From the NCBI GenBank assembly GCA_016721865.1, contig JADKHF010000016.1, forward strand, positions 1 to 63,193: 63,193 bases of DNA, written 5' to 3'. A program made the translations under genes and the position numbers. This DNA comes from Nitrosomonas sp. (lineage in GTDB: Bacteria; Pseudomonadota; Gammaproteobacteria; Burkholderiales; Nitrosomonadaceae). Of this stretch, positions 38,782 to 49,658 are shown piece by piece; position 1 is the stretch's first letter, and each line of letters opens with the position of its first letter. Under the pieces are notes generated by a model that saw only the letters and a program-made list of their open reading frames with translations, was not told the DNA's origin and searched no databases.

Positions 38782-40586
38782 ATGCGTTCTTACCAATCAG
38801 GCAATTTTCTGGGTTTACCAACCCAGCCCACGAATTATTTCCTCGCATGCCTGCTGACATGGGCCAGCATTTCTGTGGCAGTGGCCGAGAACACTGTATA
38901 CGAAGAAACCGGCACGACATACATCTGGATCTCACCCCTCAATCCCAAAGCCGATGAGCCGGTGAAGATCATGGCCGTTTCCACGGACGGTCCGGTATCC
39001 GAATTGACCCTGATCGATAGCCAGGGCCAGCGTACGCCGCTGCAATCCCGCCGCCGCGGCGGTCCGCCTTGGAGTCTGATCGCCAGACTGGATAGACTTA
39101 CCGAAGGGCAATATCGCGTAAAGCCGGCCGGGATGGCAAGCTTATTGCCTGCCATCCGCTCAACACAGGCGGACCAGGCCAGCAGGAAAGACTCAAAACA
39201 TGGAGCCTTGCTACCGAAGCTTTTTATTCCGCCTGGATCGAAGAACTATTTGGCGCACCACCCGATGAAAACCTCAGCTTTAATTCCCTGGAGCCGGTGT
39301 TGCGCAACACCGCGCGCAACTTCCTGCACAACTATCTCGGCATCAACGAAGACAATAATTTGCCGCTGACCCCCGATTGCGCCGACCTGCCCTACACCTT
39401 GCGGGCTTATTTTGCCTGGAAAACCGGTCTGCCAATCGCCTTCCGCGCCTGCGGGCGTGGCTCGGCCAAAGCGCCACCGTATTGCGGAGCGCCCACCATC
39501 ATGACCGAATTTACCCGCGGCATCAGTTCGCAGGCTAATTTCAGGAAATTCAGCAGACGCTTGGCGGACACCGTTCATTCCGGCTCGGCGCGCACCGGGC
39601 TTGCTGATGAATCCACCGACCTGTATCCAATTCCGCTCAGCCGCGAAACATTGTGGCCGGGGGCGGTCTACGCCGATCCCTACGGGCATATTTTGGTGCT
39701 GGTTGAATGGGTGCCGCAGACAGCCGATCGCCCTGGCATGTTACTGGCCGTCGATGCGCAACCGGACAACTCGGTCGCCCGCAAGCGAATCTGGGAAGGC
39801 ACCCTGCTGTTCGCCAACACTGAAAATGCAGGGCCGGGTTTCAAGGCTTTCCGGCCTTTGATCCCCACGGCCTCGGGCAAGTGGCGAGCACTCGCCAATG
39901 ACGAGCTAACCGACCACCCCGAATTCACTTCTTTTTCGCTGGAGCAAGATTACCTCATACCCGATGATTTCTACGCCAGCCTGACCAAGCTCATCAATCC
40001 TGAGGGTCTTGATCCCAAGGAAGCTTATGAAGCCACGTTGACTGCTCTGGTGGAACAAATCGAGACACGCGTAAATTCAGTGGACAATGGCGAAGCCTAT
40101 TTCCGCAAAAATCCGCGCAACGTCATCCCGATGCCCATCGGCGCAGCGATTTTTCAGACGCTTGGTCGCTGGGAAGATTATTCCACGCCTTCCCGCGACA
40201 TGCGTCTCATCATCGCGATCAATGTGCTCAACGGCTTACCCGAAAAGATCGCGCGCCACCCTGAATTGTTTGTACTGAACGGCAAAAACCCCGAAGAAGC
40301 CAGAACCGAGATCGAGCAGTATCACGCAAAGCGCATCCACGAGCGCAGCATCCGCTACACACGCACGGACGGCAGTCCGTGGGAACTTTCCGTGGCCGAG
40401 GTACTGGCACGCAAACCGGCTTATGAAATGGCTTATAACCCGAACGACTGCGCCGAAATACGCTGGGGCGCGAAGCCGGACACGGAAGAATATGCCACCT
40501 GTCGCCGTTACGCACCGGCGGAACAGCGTGCGAAAATGGAGCAATACCGGATCTGGTTTCGTGAAGTGCGAAGGCCGGTGCAATGA
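38782..40586 (+). pseudogene. Secreted transglutaminase/papain-like protein, one frameshift
   Basis: ATG 38782 follows AAGGAGTGTCT. A signal peptide-like stretch (ACLLTWASISVAVA) and a beta domain (ISPLNPKADEPVKIMAVSTD) are followed by a shift near 39125. The frame from 39129 runs to the stop at 40586: RDGKLIACHPLNTGGPGQQE, then a thiol-enzyme-like core with TPDCADLPYTLRAYFAWKTG (Cys as candidate nucleophile) and YADPYGHILVLVEW (candidate His). Restored length is about 601 residues. I do not know the family name; the Cys/His placement suggests a transglutaminase or NlpC-like hydrolase of the envelope. Confidence 0.55.
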
Positions 40587-40842
40587 AGGCAAATACATCC
40601 GGCAGAGCCGGTGGTATTTTCCCTCATTGGATCGAAGAACTCCGTAATTTTTGCCATGTTCGATATTGCAGTTGCCACCATTTATGATGCCAAAAGTGAG
40701 CGCTTATCCGCCCCCCGATGCTTGAAGCGTAGCGGAAAGCAGACGGCAGTATCGCAATGTTGGTGGGCGTTGTGCCTAGTCCAAGAATCGAATGGATTGC
40801 AATACTTGATTGAAGAGGGCGCTAGACTCGCTGTAGGCCACA
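40587..40842. other. Short intergenic region, nothing recognised
   Basis: 256 bp between two convergent genes. No palindrome with a U-run and no coding-quality frame was found. Confidence 0.3.
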
Positions 40843-41430
40843 CTAGAGAATTCGTCCCACAAGGGAAAGCTTTTCATCTTTCCAAACATCCTCGGGGCTG
40901 ATAAACCCTCTGGTATCGTAGGCAAACTCCTTCCCTGCATGCGAAAAGCACTCATAAACCAACTCAGAACATATGTACTCTCGGTCTTTTTCTTTCTTGC
41001 CTATGCCGAGAGTAATGCGCGCCAGAATCTTTGCGATTTCATCCTTATCGTAGGGTTGGGTTAACTCGTCGATACCAAAGGTTGAAATATCTGCGACGGT
41101 TTCAGCATTCACATCTTTGCAGCGTGCAAGAACCACCCGCCCTTTGTAGGGTTTTCCATCCTCATAGTCTTTCAGGTATTTCGACAAAGGAGCAAAACGC
41201 ACTCCCATATCTTCGACACTTTCCAATAGCAACATCCGATCAATTGAATCTAGCCGAAACACGATACCTACATGACTCCAAGGACTGTCTGTTACTTTCT
41301 GGATTGCCTTGGAAACCAGATAGTCGCCTGACGCGAAGAGAAGATCCCCGGACTTCAGTTTTACCCGTAGATCCGAGTAGGAAAGAACGGGAAGTGCCTT
41401 GATATCTTTGCTTTCAATATGAGCTGCCAT
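40843..41430 (-). CDS. YiiX-like permuted papain-fold hydrolase (peptidase C92 type)
   Basis: 195 residues. LKSGDLLFASGDYLVSKAIQ, then SPWSHVGIVFRLD supplies the catalytic His, and REYICSELVYECFSHAGK supplies the catalytic Cys, in the circularly permuted NlpC/P60 order of the YiiX family (amidases or acyl-transferases acting on peptide or lipid). No signal peptide, so it acts in the cytosol or at the membrane. The ATG at 41430 has AAAGGAGTATGA upstream, a strong ribosome binding site. The gene looks intact. Confidence 0.8.
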   Translation of the reverse strand: MAAHIESKDIKALPVLSYSDLRVKLKSGDLLFASGDYLVSKAIQKVTDSPWSHVGIVFRLDSIDRMLLLESVEDMGVRFAPLSKYLKDYEDGKPYKGRVVLARCKDVNAETVADISTFGIDELTQPYDKDEIAKILARITLGIGKKEKDREYICSELVYECFSHAGKEFAYDTRGFISPEDVWKDEKLSLVGRIL

Positions 41431-41549
41431 TTCATACTCCTTTCATTAGTGGTGGTAACAGAAAAAGTGGCCCAGCATAGAGGCACAACCAGCACGGAGC
41501 CGTCTTTATCGGTGGAGCGTCCGTGTTGGCCGCCATGTTAGCCCTCAAC

Positions 41550-42370
41550 TTACGGAGACCCAGGATAGAGATAGGGCAGGATACTTGGAGTCTTGACTGC
41601 AGTTAGGATTGTGAGTCTATTAGCTGCGTTGCTTATATCAATTCCTGGTTGCAGACGACCAATCTCTTCGACTATTTCCTGCTCCTTTTCATTAGTAATG
41701 GTCACATACTCCCGCAGGTCGAGACAGTGTTGAAACATATACGCCCAGAACCTAATTACGCGCTCAAGATTAGATGCGCCTTCGAAGACTTCTTGTCCTT
41801 TGTATATTATACATTGATCAATTACAACCACCCCCGCTAGGCCAGTCGTTTGATGAAGTTCATCTTTAAGATTCTGCGTGGACAGTTGTGATGTGAACGC
41901 GACGAGAAGGAATGGAGGCGGCTCCTTTTGAACTTTAATGTAACATTTTTGGTTGATGGATGGATTGCCGGAATCCAAGCAGAATACCATAGATCACCCA
42001 ATGAATTTGCTTGAACCTTGACTTGATCAAAGTCTTTTCGCGTAACTGTTGATTTAACCTCTATTCCAAACCGAAAAGTTTCGACCGGCAGCAGCGCGGC
42101 TTTACCAGTGAGTAGCAAAGGCGATAGTGCGTCTCGCTGATGAACAAGCAGGTCAATTTGAGGCGTAATTCCGCCGTTAGCGTCAATTACAAATCCCGAG
42201 GTGACTTCAAAGTCCTTTGGTATAAGAGAGACCAAACTGTCATGAATCGCAATCTCACGCATTTCCCCCACCGTTGAACCATGAGCCACAATATTTGCTG
42301 TACTGAGTCTCGATAGAAATGCTTCCGCTCTTTCGTCGTAGATCTGTTGGAGCAAATTCTTCGCAGTCAA
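41550..42370 (-). pseudogene. DUF6602-like nuclease-fold protein, frameshifted
   Basis: From ATG 42370: an N-terminal helix, VGEMREIAIHDSLVSLIPKD, FEVTSGFVIDANG, then PQIDLLVHQRD and FGIEVKSTVTRKDF. The D and E-x-K pair is the active-site pattern of a PD-(D/E)xK nuclease fold as in DUF6602. The frame breaks near 41970; the continuing frame has PPPFLLVAFTSQLSTQN and ends YPGSP at 41550, total about 273 residues. Such genes lie in defence islands and near mobile DNA; the activity is unproven. Confidence 0.6.
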
Positions 42371-42428
42371 TTTAGATATCCCTATTGAAGCCTAACATTT
42401 TTAACAAATCCGCCTGGATGATCGATCA

Positions 42429-43688
42429 CTATTCCCTGAGCTTGATTTCAATTTTGGGTGTCCGGTGTTGCTCTGGCAAAGGCAGGCGGTTGAGTCCTAA
42501 TACTGTGATGCGGTGCGCGGCGTTAAAGCTGGGCGCGCCATCTTGGTCGCGCAGGATGGACGATACTTTATATTCCAGGCTGTTGGCGTCCGGATTGAAG
42601 TGGATGTCATGGATCCAGATGCCTGCCCGTTGCACTTGCTGATTTTCGCATTCGTAGGAGAGATCCCAGCCGGTCAGCATTGGCACGGCGTAGTCGTAGG
42701 GCAAATCACTGATATGGAATGTCTGGGTGCGAACAATGCCATCGGTATTTTTGCGGCAGATACTGGTTTTCCCGGCGCGGGGATTCAGTGCCAGAAAGTC
42801 TGCGCGCAGTTTAACGCTGCTGCCGCGAATCTGCGCGGCGCGTGTTTTGATGCGGTGCGTACGCGTATCGTTATCTTTGAAAATGGTTTGCGTGACCCAG
42901 TGCGGACTGCCGTCCCGGTTAGGCGAAACACCCGTTTGAGACAGGCTGTAGGCAGCCTGCAGCAAACGATAATCGGCGCGATCCGCCCATTTGCAGGGTG
43001 GAAAACGTAATTCGCATTCGAAGGTGTCATCGAACTGAAAATCAAATCCGCGCGGAATGATTGCAATCACATCATTGCCCTTTAGCGTGCCTTTGCTTCC
43101 CAAGTTTTCCACAGTGACCACTGCGCCCTGGGCTTTATTCTGCAGTGTCGACGCTTCAATGCCGCTGTAATCCGATTCTATCGCGGCATCAAACCAAACT
43201 GAGCGATAGCCAAATCCGCTATAAAAGATACAGAACTCGTAAGCATCGGTGCGGTTCTGATCGTCCAGCTTGCCTTGTGCTTCAAACATCAGGAAAGATG
43301 AGCCAGCGCTCTTAACCAGCTTGCTGTGAATAATGTCGGCTTTCATCGAGTTCACTTCGCGATCTTTATTCAAATAGCGCAAATCCCAGCCATTCAGCAC
43401 GACGGTCGCACTATCCACGTAGCCGGGCATTTCGATCCATTGCAGCACGGTTGCCGCCTCTGCACCATTATCCCGCTGCATGCATTTACTTCCTTCAATC
43501 AGGATGAATTTCCCCTCATCCTCAAAAACCGTTTTCCCTGCGGATTTGAAGGATAGTTGTTCAAAAATTGTCGAGACCCTGGCCTTATCCGTTGAATCAG
43601 GCGTTTTCTTTTCTTGTGTTTTGGTGGCGCAGGCAGAAAACGCGAATAACATGAATAGCGCAAGAAGTATGTACAGATGGCGAATCAT
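42429..43688 (-). CDS. Lipoprotein of unknown function
   Basis: 419 residues, intact. Lipobox FAFSAC with the cysteine near residue 19. The mature protein has two similar beta-rich parts: one around ATVVLNGWDLRYLNKDREVN and one around VPMLTGWDLSYECENQQVQR; both carry a GWDLxY motif followed by a strand (KADIIHSKLV; AGIWIHDIHF). That suggests an internal duplication. I recognise no named family. The ATG at 43688 has GGAGGGTATGA upstream, a strong ribosome binding site. It stands alone between the DUF6602 gene and ksgA. Confidence 0.65.
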   Translation of the reverse strand: MIRHLYILLALFMLFAFSACATKTQEKKTPDSTDKARVSTIFEQLSFKSAGKTVFEDEGKFILIEGSKCMQRDNGAEAATVLQWIEMPGYVDSATVVLNGWDLRYLNKDREVNSMKADIIHSKLVKSAGSSFLMFEAQGKLDDQNRTDAYEFCIFYSGFGYRSVWFDAAIESDYSGIEASTLQNKAQGAVVTVENLGSKGTLKGNDVIAIIPRGFDFQFDDTFECELRFPPCKWADRADYRLLQAAYSLSQTGVSPNRDGSPHWVTQTIFKDNDTRTHRIKTRAAQIRGSSVKLRADFLALNPRAGKTSICRKNTDGIVRTQTFHISDLPYDYAVPMLTGWDLSYECENQQVQRAGIWIHDIHFNPDANSLEYKVSSILRDQDGAPSFNAAHRITVLGLNRLPLPEQHRTPKIEIKLRE

Positions 43689-43844
43689 TCATACCCTCCA
43701 AAGATAAGTGTTGTGTAACGAAACAAATACTTGCGCAAATAACTGTGGCAACTGCCCGCCCATTATGCCGCGCTATAAATTATTCTCCTTTGCAAGCCAC
43801 GCAAGCAGGCAAAAGATAGCAGGCAAAAGATAACAGTAGGCTGT

Positions 43845-44609
43845 TCAGGCCAGAAAATCTGCAATAGCAATAAACTTCTCCACCGACAAATTCTCAGCGC
43901 GCAGCCCAGGATCAATAGCCAGCGCACTAAAATCCTCCGCCTTCAAAAAATGATGCAGTGTGTTGCGGAGAGTTTTGCGGCGTTGCGAGAATGCTGCCAG
44001 AACTATTTGCGCGAATAGTGCCTCATCTTTAACGACGCGGGATGCTTTAGAACGTGGAATCATCCGCACGATGGCTGATTCTACTTTGGGTATGGGCCGG
44101 AAAGATTCCGCCGGAACACTAAAGACATATTCCATATCGAAGCGATACTGCAACATGACGGAAAGGCGCCCATAATCCGATGTTGATGGCATTCCCACCA
44201 TACGTTCCACAACTTCTTTCTGCAGCATGAAATGCATGTCCAGGATCTGTTCAGAAAATTGACTCAGATGAAACAGTAAAGGGGTTGATATGTTGTAGGG
44301 CAGATTACCGATAATCCGCAGCCTCTCACCCAGAACGGAAAAATCAAACTTCAGCGCATCAGTTGCATGAATAGTCAATTTTTCTTGCGGAAATTCCTTT
44401 TCCAGCTTGGCTACAATGTCGCGATCAATTTCCACAACATTCAGATGATCCACAACTTGCAGCAAAGGCCGTGTTAGTGCCCCAAGACCCGGGCCGATTT
44501 CAACAACCCGGTCACCCTTTTGCGGGTGAATTTCATTGATGAGTTGCGCAATGATCTGCTGGTCAATCAAGAAATTCTGACCAAAACGTTTACGCGGGTT
44601 ATGGTGCAT
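43845..44609 (-). CDS. ksgA: 16S rRNA dimethyladenosine transferase KsgA/RsmA
   Basis: 254 residues. N-terminal RKRFGQNFLID, SAM motif I VVEIGPGLGALTRPL, DRDIVAKLEKEF, motif IV NLPYNISTPLLFHL and FMLQKEVVERM are all in order. It dimethylates A1518 and A1519 of 16S rRNA. It is last in the lptD-surA-pdxA-ksgA operon, the same order as in E. coli, and starts 49 bp after pdxA. Confidence 0.95.
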   Translation of the reverse strand: MHHNPRKRFGQNFLIDQQIIAQLINEIHPQKGDRVVEIGPGLGALTRPLLQVVDHLNVVEIDRDIVAKLEKEFPQEKLTIHATDALKFDFSVLGERLRIIGNLPYNISTPLLFHLSQFSEQILDMHFMLQKEVVERMVGMPSTSDYGRLSVMLQYRFDMEYVFSVPAESFRPIPKVESAIVRMIPRSKASRVVKDEALFAQIVLAAFSQRRKTLRNTLHHFLKAEDFSALAIDPGLRAENLSVEKFIAIADFLA

Positions 44610-44658
44610 GGAGAAAAATGCCTGGTTTTTTGGTCAGTTGCGGCCATCTCAATTGCTG

Positions 44659-45604
44659 TCAACAGGTTGCCGGGATTTGCCGCCCCCGCGCAGCCAGTTC
44701 CAGTGCAGTACCATGATCAACCGAAGTGCGGATAATTGGCAACCCTAATGTAACATTAACGCCGCCGCCAAAACTGGCATGCTTCAATACCGGCAGCCCC
44801 TGGTCATGATACATAGTAAAAATGCAATCATATTGTTTGAGCTGTGAAGGATTAAACAAAGTATCCGCCGGAACAGGACCGATCAGATTCATCCCTTCAG
44901 CACGCAATTTATTGAGCACAGGAATAATGACATCGATTTCTTCACGGCCCAGATGACCGGATTCACCCGCATGCGGGTTGAGTCCTGCGACAACAATGCG
45001 GGGGTTATCCAGCATGAAGCGTGTGATCAGGTCACGTTGGATAATCCGCAATTTACTTTCGATTCTGTCCGGGGTGATTGCCGCTGCAACATCCTTAAGC
45101 GGCAAATGCGTTGTCGCCAATGTCACACGCATGTTTCCACCGACCAGCATCATGACTGCCTGGCTATGCGTGAGCTCTGCCAAATATTCCGTATGCCCGC
45201 TGAAAGAAATGCCTGCATCATTAATCACGCCTTTATGTACCGGTGCTGTGACCATGCCATCAAATTCACCGGATCTACAAACTTCAACAGCAAGCGCCAG
45301 CGTGGACACAGAACATAACGCGCATTCGCCGGATTCAGTGTTCCCGGTATGGCCGTTTCCGCCAAGGGAACATGCAGAACTTGCAAGCAGCCAGCCTTAT
45401 GCTGACTTGGAGTTGTTACCGAAATATCAATGAGCTTCAGAGGAGCTTGAGTTGCTGCGCACGTGCCAGCAACAATTCACTATCCGCGATAACGACCAGA
45501 TTACATGACAACGGCTGCTGTGCAATTTGCACACATAAATCAGGGCCGATTCCTGCGGGTTCACCGGCAGTCAGCGCTAATGTGGGAATAAATTTATTGT
45601 TCAT
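44659..45604 (-). pseudogene. pdxA: 4-hydroxythreonine-4-phosphate dehydrogenase PdxA, two frameshifts
   Basis: ATG 45604 (MNNKFIPTLALTAGEPAGIG), 3 nt after the surA stop. The frame breaks near 45435 and again near 45315. The main piece 45309-44659 has VTAPVHKGVINDAG, SGHTEYLAEL (metal His), GLNPHAGESGHLG, MYHDQGLPVLKH and DHGTALELA. Restored length is about 315 residues, normal. The enzyme makes pyridoxal phosphate precursor with PdxJ. Being in a conserved essential operon, the shifts are probably sequence errors. Confidence 0.88.
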
Positions 45605-45607
45605 CGT

Positions 45608-46930
45608 TCAATAATCGTTATCTAGACGATATTCCACATAGGCCTGGTCCCGCAGTTGCCGCAACCATTCCTGAACTACAACATCGGCTTTGCGGTTTCG
45701 TATTGCCTGACGTGCTGACTGTCGGCGCTGGTTAAGACTGATATCTTGTGAACGGCGCTCCATTACCTGGATCAAATGCCAGCCAAATTGTGATCTGACC
45801 GGATCACTGACTTGACCCGGTAACAGCGCGTTCATCGCCTGTTCAAAATCCGGGACGGTATCGCCCGGTGAAAGCCAGCCAAGATCGCCGCCGGATGACG
45901 CGCTGGTGTCTTCGGAATAAAGTTTGGCTACTTCCGCAAAATCTTCACCCTTATCAAGCCGCTCTTTAATCTGAAGAATTTTTTGTTTGGCCTCATTTTC
46001 GGAAGTCAATTCGTTAATTTTAATCAGCACATGGCGCGCATGCGTCTGATCAATGATCACTGTCGGTACTTCCTGAACACGCCTGCCAAGCAGTTTGAAA
46101 ATATGAAAGCCGTTCGGGCTGTGTACTACTTGTGTCAAGTCCCCCGGTTGCAACGATGTCAATAATTCAGCAAATGCCGGCCCCATTTGAGTAATCGGGC
46201 GCCATTCAATGATTCCGCCATGTTTGGCATCGGCCGCATCGGAAAATTCAGCAGCCACCTGCGCAAACTCTACGCCTTCTTGAAGTTTCTTCAGCGCCAT
46301 ATCAGCACGTTCGGCTCTTTTCTGGATTTGGGCAGAATCCATGTTTTCCGATACCAGTATCAGGATATGTGCAAGCCGATACTCATCATTACCCTCGGCA
46401 GATGTCTCCTGGGTATGCAGAAAATTATCAACTTCTCCTTCAGTAACATTCACCTGATTTTTAATTTCCCGTTCCTTCAATCGCGCCATGATCATTTCCT
46501 CCCGGATTTCATCGCGGAATTTGTTATAACTAATCCCATCCCTTTCCAACACAGCATAAAATTCCCGCAGAGACAATTTATTTTCTTCAGCAATACGGAG
46601 TATGGTCTCATCCAGTTCACTTTCGCCAACTGACAACCCTACTTCCTTTGCATGTTGTAACTGGATATGTTTGGTGATAATGGATTCCAGCACCTGATTC
46701 TCCAGAGCATTTTTATCTGGTATTTGAACGCCTTGTAGTTGCATTCGGCCGACGGCCATTTTGATGGCTTCATCAAGCTCCTGCCGGGTAATGACATCTT
46801 CATTCACAACTGCCACGATATGATCAATCGGTTTTGCAGCTGAGGCAAATCCCAAATCTTGTGCAGCAACTTGAGCAGATATGAATGCAATGAGCAGTAG
46901 AAAGATGCAGGAATAGTTTCTGTTATGCAT
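45608..46930 (-). CDS. surA: Periplasmic chaperone and peptidyl-prolyl isomerase SurA
   Basis: 440 residues. Signal peptide ending SAQVAAQ, an N-terminal chaperone core (NEDVITRQELDEAIKMAVGR), two parvulin domains (EYRLAHILILVSENMDSAQI; QTHARHVLIKINELTSENEA with SGGDLGWLSPG) and a C-terminal helix. It folds outer-membrane proteins, including LptD encoded just upstream. Both PPIase domains keep their core motifs. Intact. Confidence 0.93.
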   Translation of the reverse strand: MHNRNYSCIFLLLIAFISAQVAAQDLGFASAAKPIDHIVAVVNEDVITRQELDEAIKMAVGRMQLQGVQIPDKNALENQVLESIITKHIQLQHAKEVGLSVGESELDETILRIAEENKLSLREFYAVLERDGISYNKFRDEIREEMIMARLKEREIKNQVNVTEGEVDNFLHTQETSAEGNDEYRLAHILILVSENMDSAQIQKRAERADMALKKLQEGVEFAQVAAEFSDAADAKHGGIIEWRPITQMGPAFAELLTSLQPGDLTQVVHSPNGFHIFKLLGRRVQEVPTVIIDQTHARHVLIKINELTSENEAKQKILQIKERLDKGEDFAEVAKLYSEDTSASSGGDLGWLSPGDTVPDFEQAMNALLPGQVSDPVRSQFGWHLIQVMERRSQDISLNQRRQSARQAIRNRKADVVVQEWLRQLRDQAYVEYRLDNDY

Positions 46931-46976
46931 AGAATGATGATACTTGATGAATACGATTGGGTGTAGAAGCCAATGA

Positions 46977-49173
46977 TTAGTGAACGCTGGTATACCCCGG
47001 GATAGATCCTTGCAGCACCTGCAATGGATTATTGCCGATTCCCATTAACCCTTTAATTCCAGTTGCACAAAAACTGCCGTGGTTGTAGTTTGCGTTGCCG
47101 TTGTCAGCCGCTGCACGACAAACCGTAAAGCCCAGCAACATGCGTTGTACTCAAAACCTGCCAATCCTGCGAGGATTTTGTCATCTTTCAGCGAATAATT
47201 TACCCGTGCAACACCATGCCAATTCCCGGCAACTGGCCATTGCAATGAAGTATCCACCTGTTCCAGAACGTCACGCGTAAACCGATAACCCAAATTCAAT
47301 GCCTTGCCTGGTTCCGGTTGATAGCTGACACCAGTACGCAGCTTTTCAACCAACAATTTGGATTCATCGACTTGAATGTTGGAATCGGTACTGATGGTGG
47401 GTGTCAAACGACCCGAAATGGCGGCAATGTAATTAGAACTGGCGCTGGTAACCTGGGGAGGGGGTAAAATTACTCTGGGGTCGGTAAAATTGACTACTCG
47501 CCCGGCTGCAAGCCGCAAGCGCTCAATTCCCGTTTCCTGTTCAACAAAACGCGATGTCAATGCGACTGTAACGCGGTTGGCATCATTAATACGATCGCTG
47601 CCACTGAATCGATTTTCAGTGAGTATTTGCGCAAAACTAAAGTCATTAATCGCCGAATCAAAATTCGGCAGGTAGCCTTGATTTTTGTAAGGAACATAAG
47701 CATAGAATACGCGCGGCTCCAAGGTCTGGACAAATGCCCTGCCACTCATCTGCAACTGCCGATCAAAGGCGATCCCGCTGTCCAGGCTGAAAATCGGGAG
47801 GGTACGATCGATATTTTCCCCTTTATTATCTATCGGCGCAGCCAAACTATATTGGGTGTAATGCAAGCCGATTTTAGGCGTAATGAAGCCATATTCATTG
47901 CGTAATGGAACACTCACATTGGGATAGAGCACGAGGCGTTTGCCATCGACGAGGGTAGGATGATAAAAATTTGTCCAGCTACTGTTAAGCTCAAAATCCA
48001 TCTTGCCTACATTGTGTTTAATGGCATTCATGGAAAAATGAGGTAATCGTTCATAAGGAGAAACAATCGCGACAACGGATCCTGGATTGTTTGAAAACGC
48101 TGTGCGAATCCGGTAAAACTTAATGCACCGTCTGTGCCCAATCTGCGGTTATAGGTTACTCCTCCTTGTTGTGATAGGTTAACCAAACTGGTTTGGGCAA
48201 GATTGGGCGTGAGCTCACGAAAATAACGATCGTCCGAAACTTGATTGTAATTAAGAAATCCTTGCCAGCCTTTACCAATATTTTGTGTATGTGTGAATAA
48301 AACGCCCCAGCGGGTATTATTGGTCTGGATATCTGTAGGAAGAATGTCGAATAGCAGGCGGCCATTCATATTATTATGGCCTATATACCGCACTTCGTTG
48401 CTCAGCATAAAACCTCGCATGGTCATTATCCGGGGTGTTATGGTGGCATCAATGTTGGGTGCAATATTTAAATAAACCGGCAATCCCATATCATACCCGG
48501 TTTTTACGTTATAGCCCGCAACAGGCGTCAAGATTCCTGATTTGCGTTTGCCGCTGTAAGAAAAATCTATCCAGGGTGAATACAGTATGGGTATATCTTT
48601 GAACACAACACTGGCATGGCGCGCTGTGCCTACTTCACTTTTGTTATCAATTTCCAGTTCTTTGGCTCGAATATACCACCCATTATCACCTTCCGGGCAG
48701 GTGGTGTAATTGGTTTCTTTCAACCGGTAATTGTCTTTACCCTTCAAATAACAGAATGTCGCCAGCGCCACGGCCTTTCCCTTCTTTTATCGAATAACGC
48801 GGCTCTGTCAGATAACCTTCTTCGGTTTTCATATTGAGCTGAAGATGTGCGCCTTTCAAAATATCTTTAGGTCTCTCCAGGCGCACATCCCCCTCAACTT
48901 CGACATCTTCGGTCTGTTGATAGTATTTCATGCGGTCCGCGGTGAGTACGTTATCGCCGTGATGTAATACCGCATCCCCGGTTGCTTCAATCTCCTGCTT
49001 GTAATAGCCAGTGATGCGATCGGCTTCAATCAGCACCGGCTTCTTTTTCGGTTTGATTATTGGCTTTTGTCCGTTTTCGTAGTCTTAGCGGATAATTCAT
49101 CAGCCAAGCTGATCAGCGGCAACATAGACAGCAGAACCAGAATGAATATATTCCGAAAGAATCGCATATTCAT
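46977..49173 (-). pseudogene. lptD: LPS-assembly outer-membrane protein LptD, four frameshifts
   Basis: ATG 49173 or 49167 opens a signal peptide (IFILVLLSMLPLISLAD). After a shift near 49075 comes the OstA-like periplasmic domain (PVLIEADRITGYYKQEIEAT). A shift near 48760 leads to YTTCPEGDNGWYIRAKELEI with the first disulfide cysteine, then the beta-barrel (GILTPVAGYNVKTGYDMGLP). A shift near 48030 follows, and a last one near 47050 whose repair gives GIGNNPLQVLQGSIPGY to TAA 46977. The paired cysteines near the C-terminus (YNACCWAL) are present. About 730 codons. It inserts LPS into the outer membrane and is essential, so errors are likely. Confidence 0.88.
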
Positions 49174-49542
49174 TAAGTTATTCTTCTTATCGGATACGGC
49201 AAAGTGATACAACTTTTCTCTGCTTTCACTATTTTAAATCGAACAATTAGCTTCATCGTACAAAGCTGATCTGATCCAATTCAAAAATAAAGTAAATTCG
49301 CACAGTGAAATAATGCCCGACCAACTGATTCAATTATCCACGCTCCCTTTTTCCATATCTGTTCACTATAGATTCATATCAATAATTGATAAAAATATTT
49401 ATTCACATCATTAAAGATGACATTGTACTATTTCTTCCAGTAGCTTATCTATCGAAGATCAGAATTTTGGATGGCGAAAATAGCAAATTATCTATTCTTT
49501 CCTAACATCCTAGCAGTTTATTTGTTCTCTACACCACATCAA
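49174..49542. other. Divergent intergenic region lptD-iscR, gene-free
   Basis: 369 bp of very AT-rich DNA upstream of the IscR boxes. It must contain the promoter for the lptD operon (minus strand). No other repeat or frame of coding quality is seen. Confidence 0.45.
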
Positions 49543-49598
49543 TATATAGTTGACCAAATCAATCGGGTATTATATAGTTGACCAAATCAATCGGGTAT
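49543..49598 (+). promoter_or_regulatory. Tandem IscR operators and iscR-suf promoter
   Basis: Two perfect 28-bp copies (49543-49570 and 49571-49598). Each holds ATAGTTGACC-AAATCA-ATCGGGTAT, which fits 23 of 25 positions of the IscR type-1 box consensus (recalled from E. coli work). A promoter is visible: -35 TTGACC at 49550-49555 in copy 1, spacer of 17, and -10 TATAGT at 49573-49578 in copy 2. [2Fe-2S]-IscR bound here would block the polymerase, so the operon should rise when iron-sulfur clusters are short. Confidence 0.8.
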
Positions 49599-49658
49599 TA
49601 TTCATGCAAGAACTTATTTTTAACAATCAACCCACCCGATTTTTAAAAGGAGTCAATC

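Noticed and set aside
43480..43707. Small plus-strand frames opposite the lipoprotein gene
   Set aside because: Shadow frames of an intact, well-started minus-strand gene.
49543..49598. Direct repeats as a possible CRISPR fragment
   Set aside because: Only two copies with no spacer between them, and the unit matches an IscR box in front of iscR.
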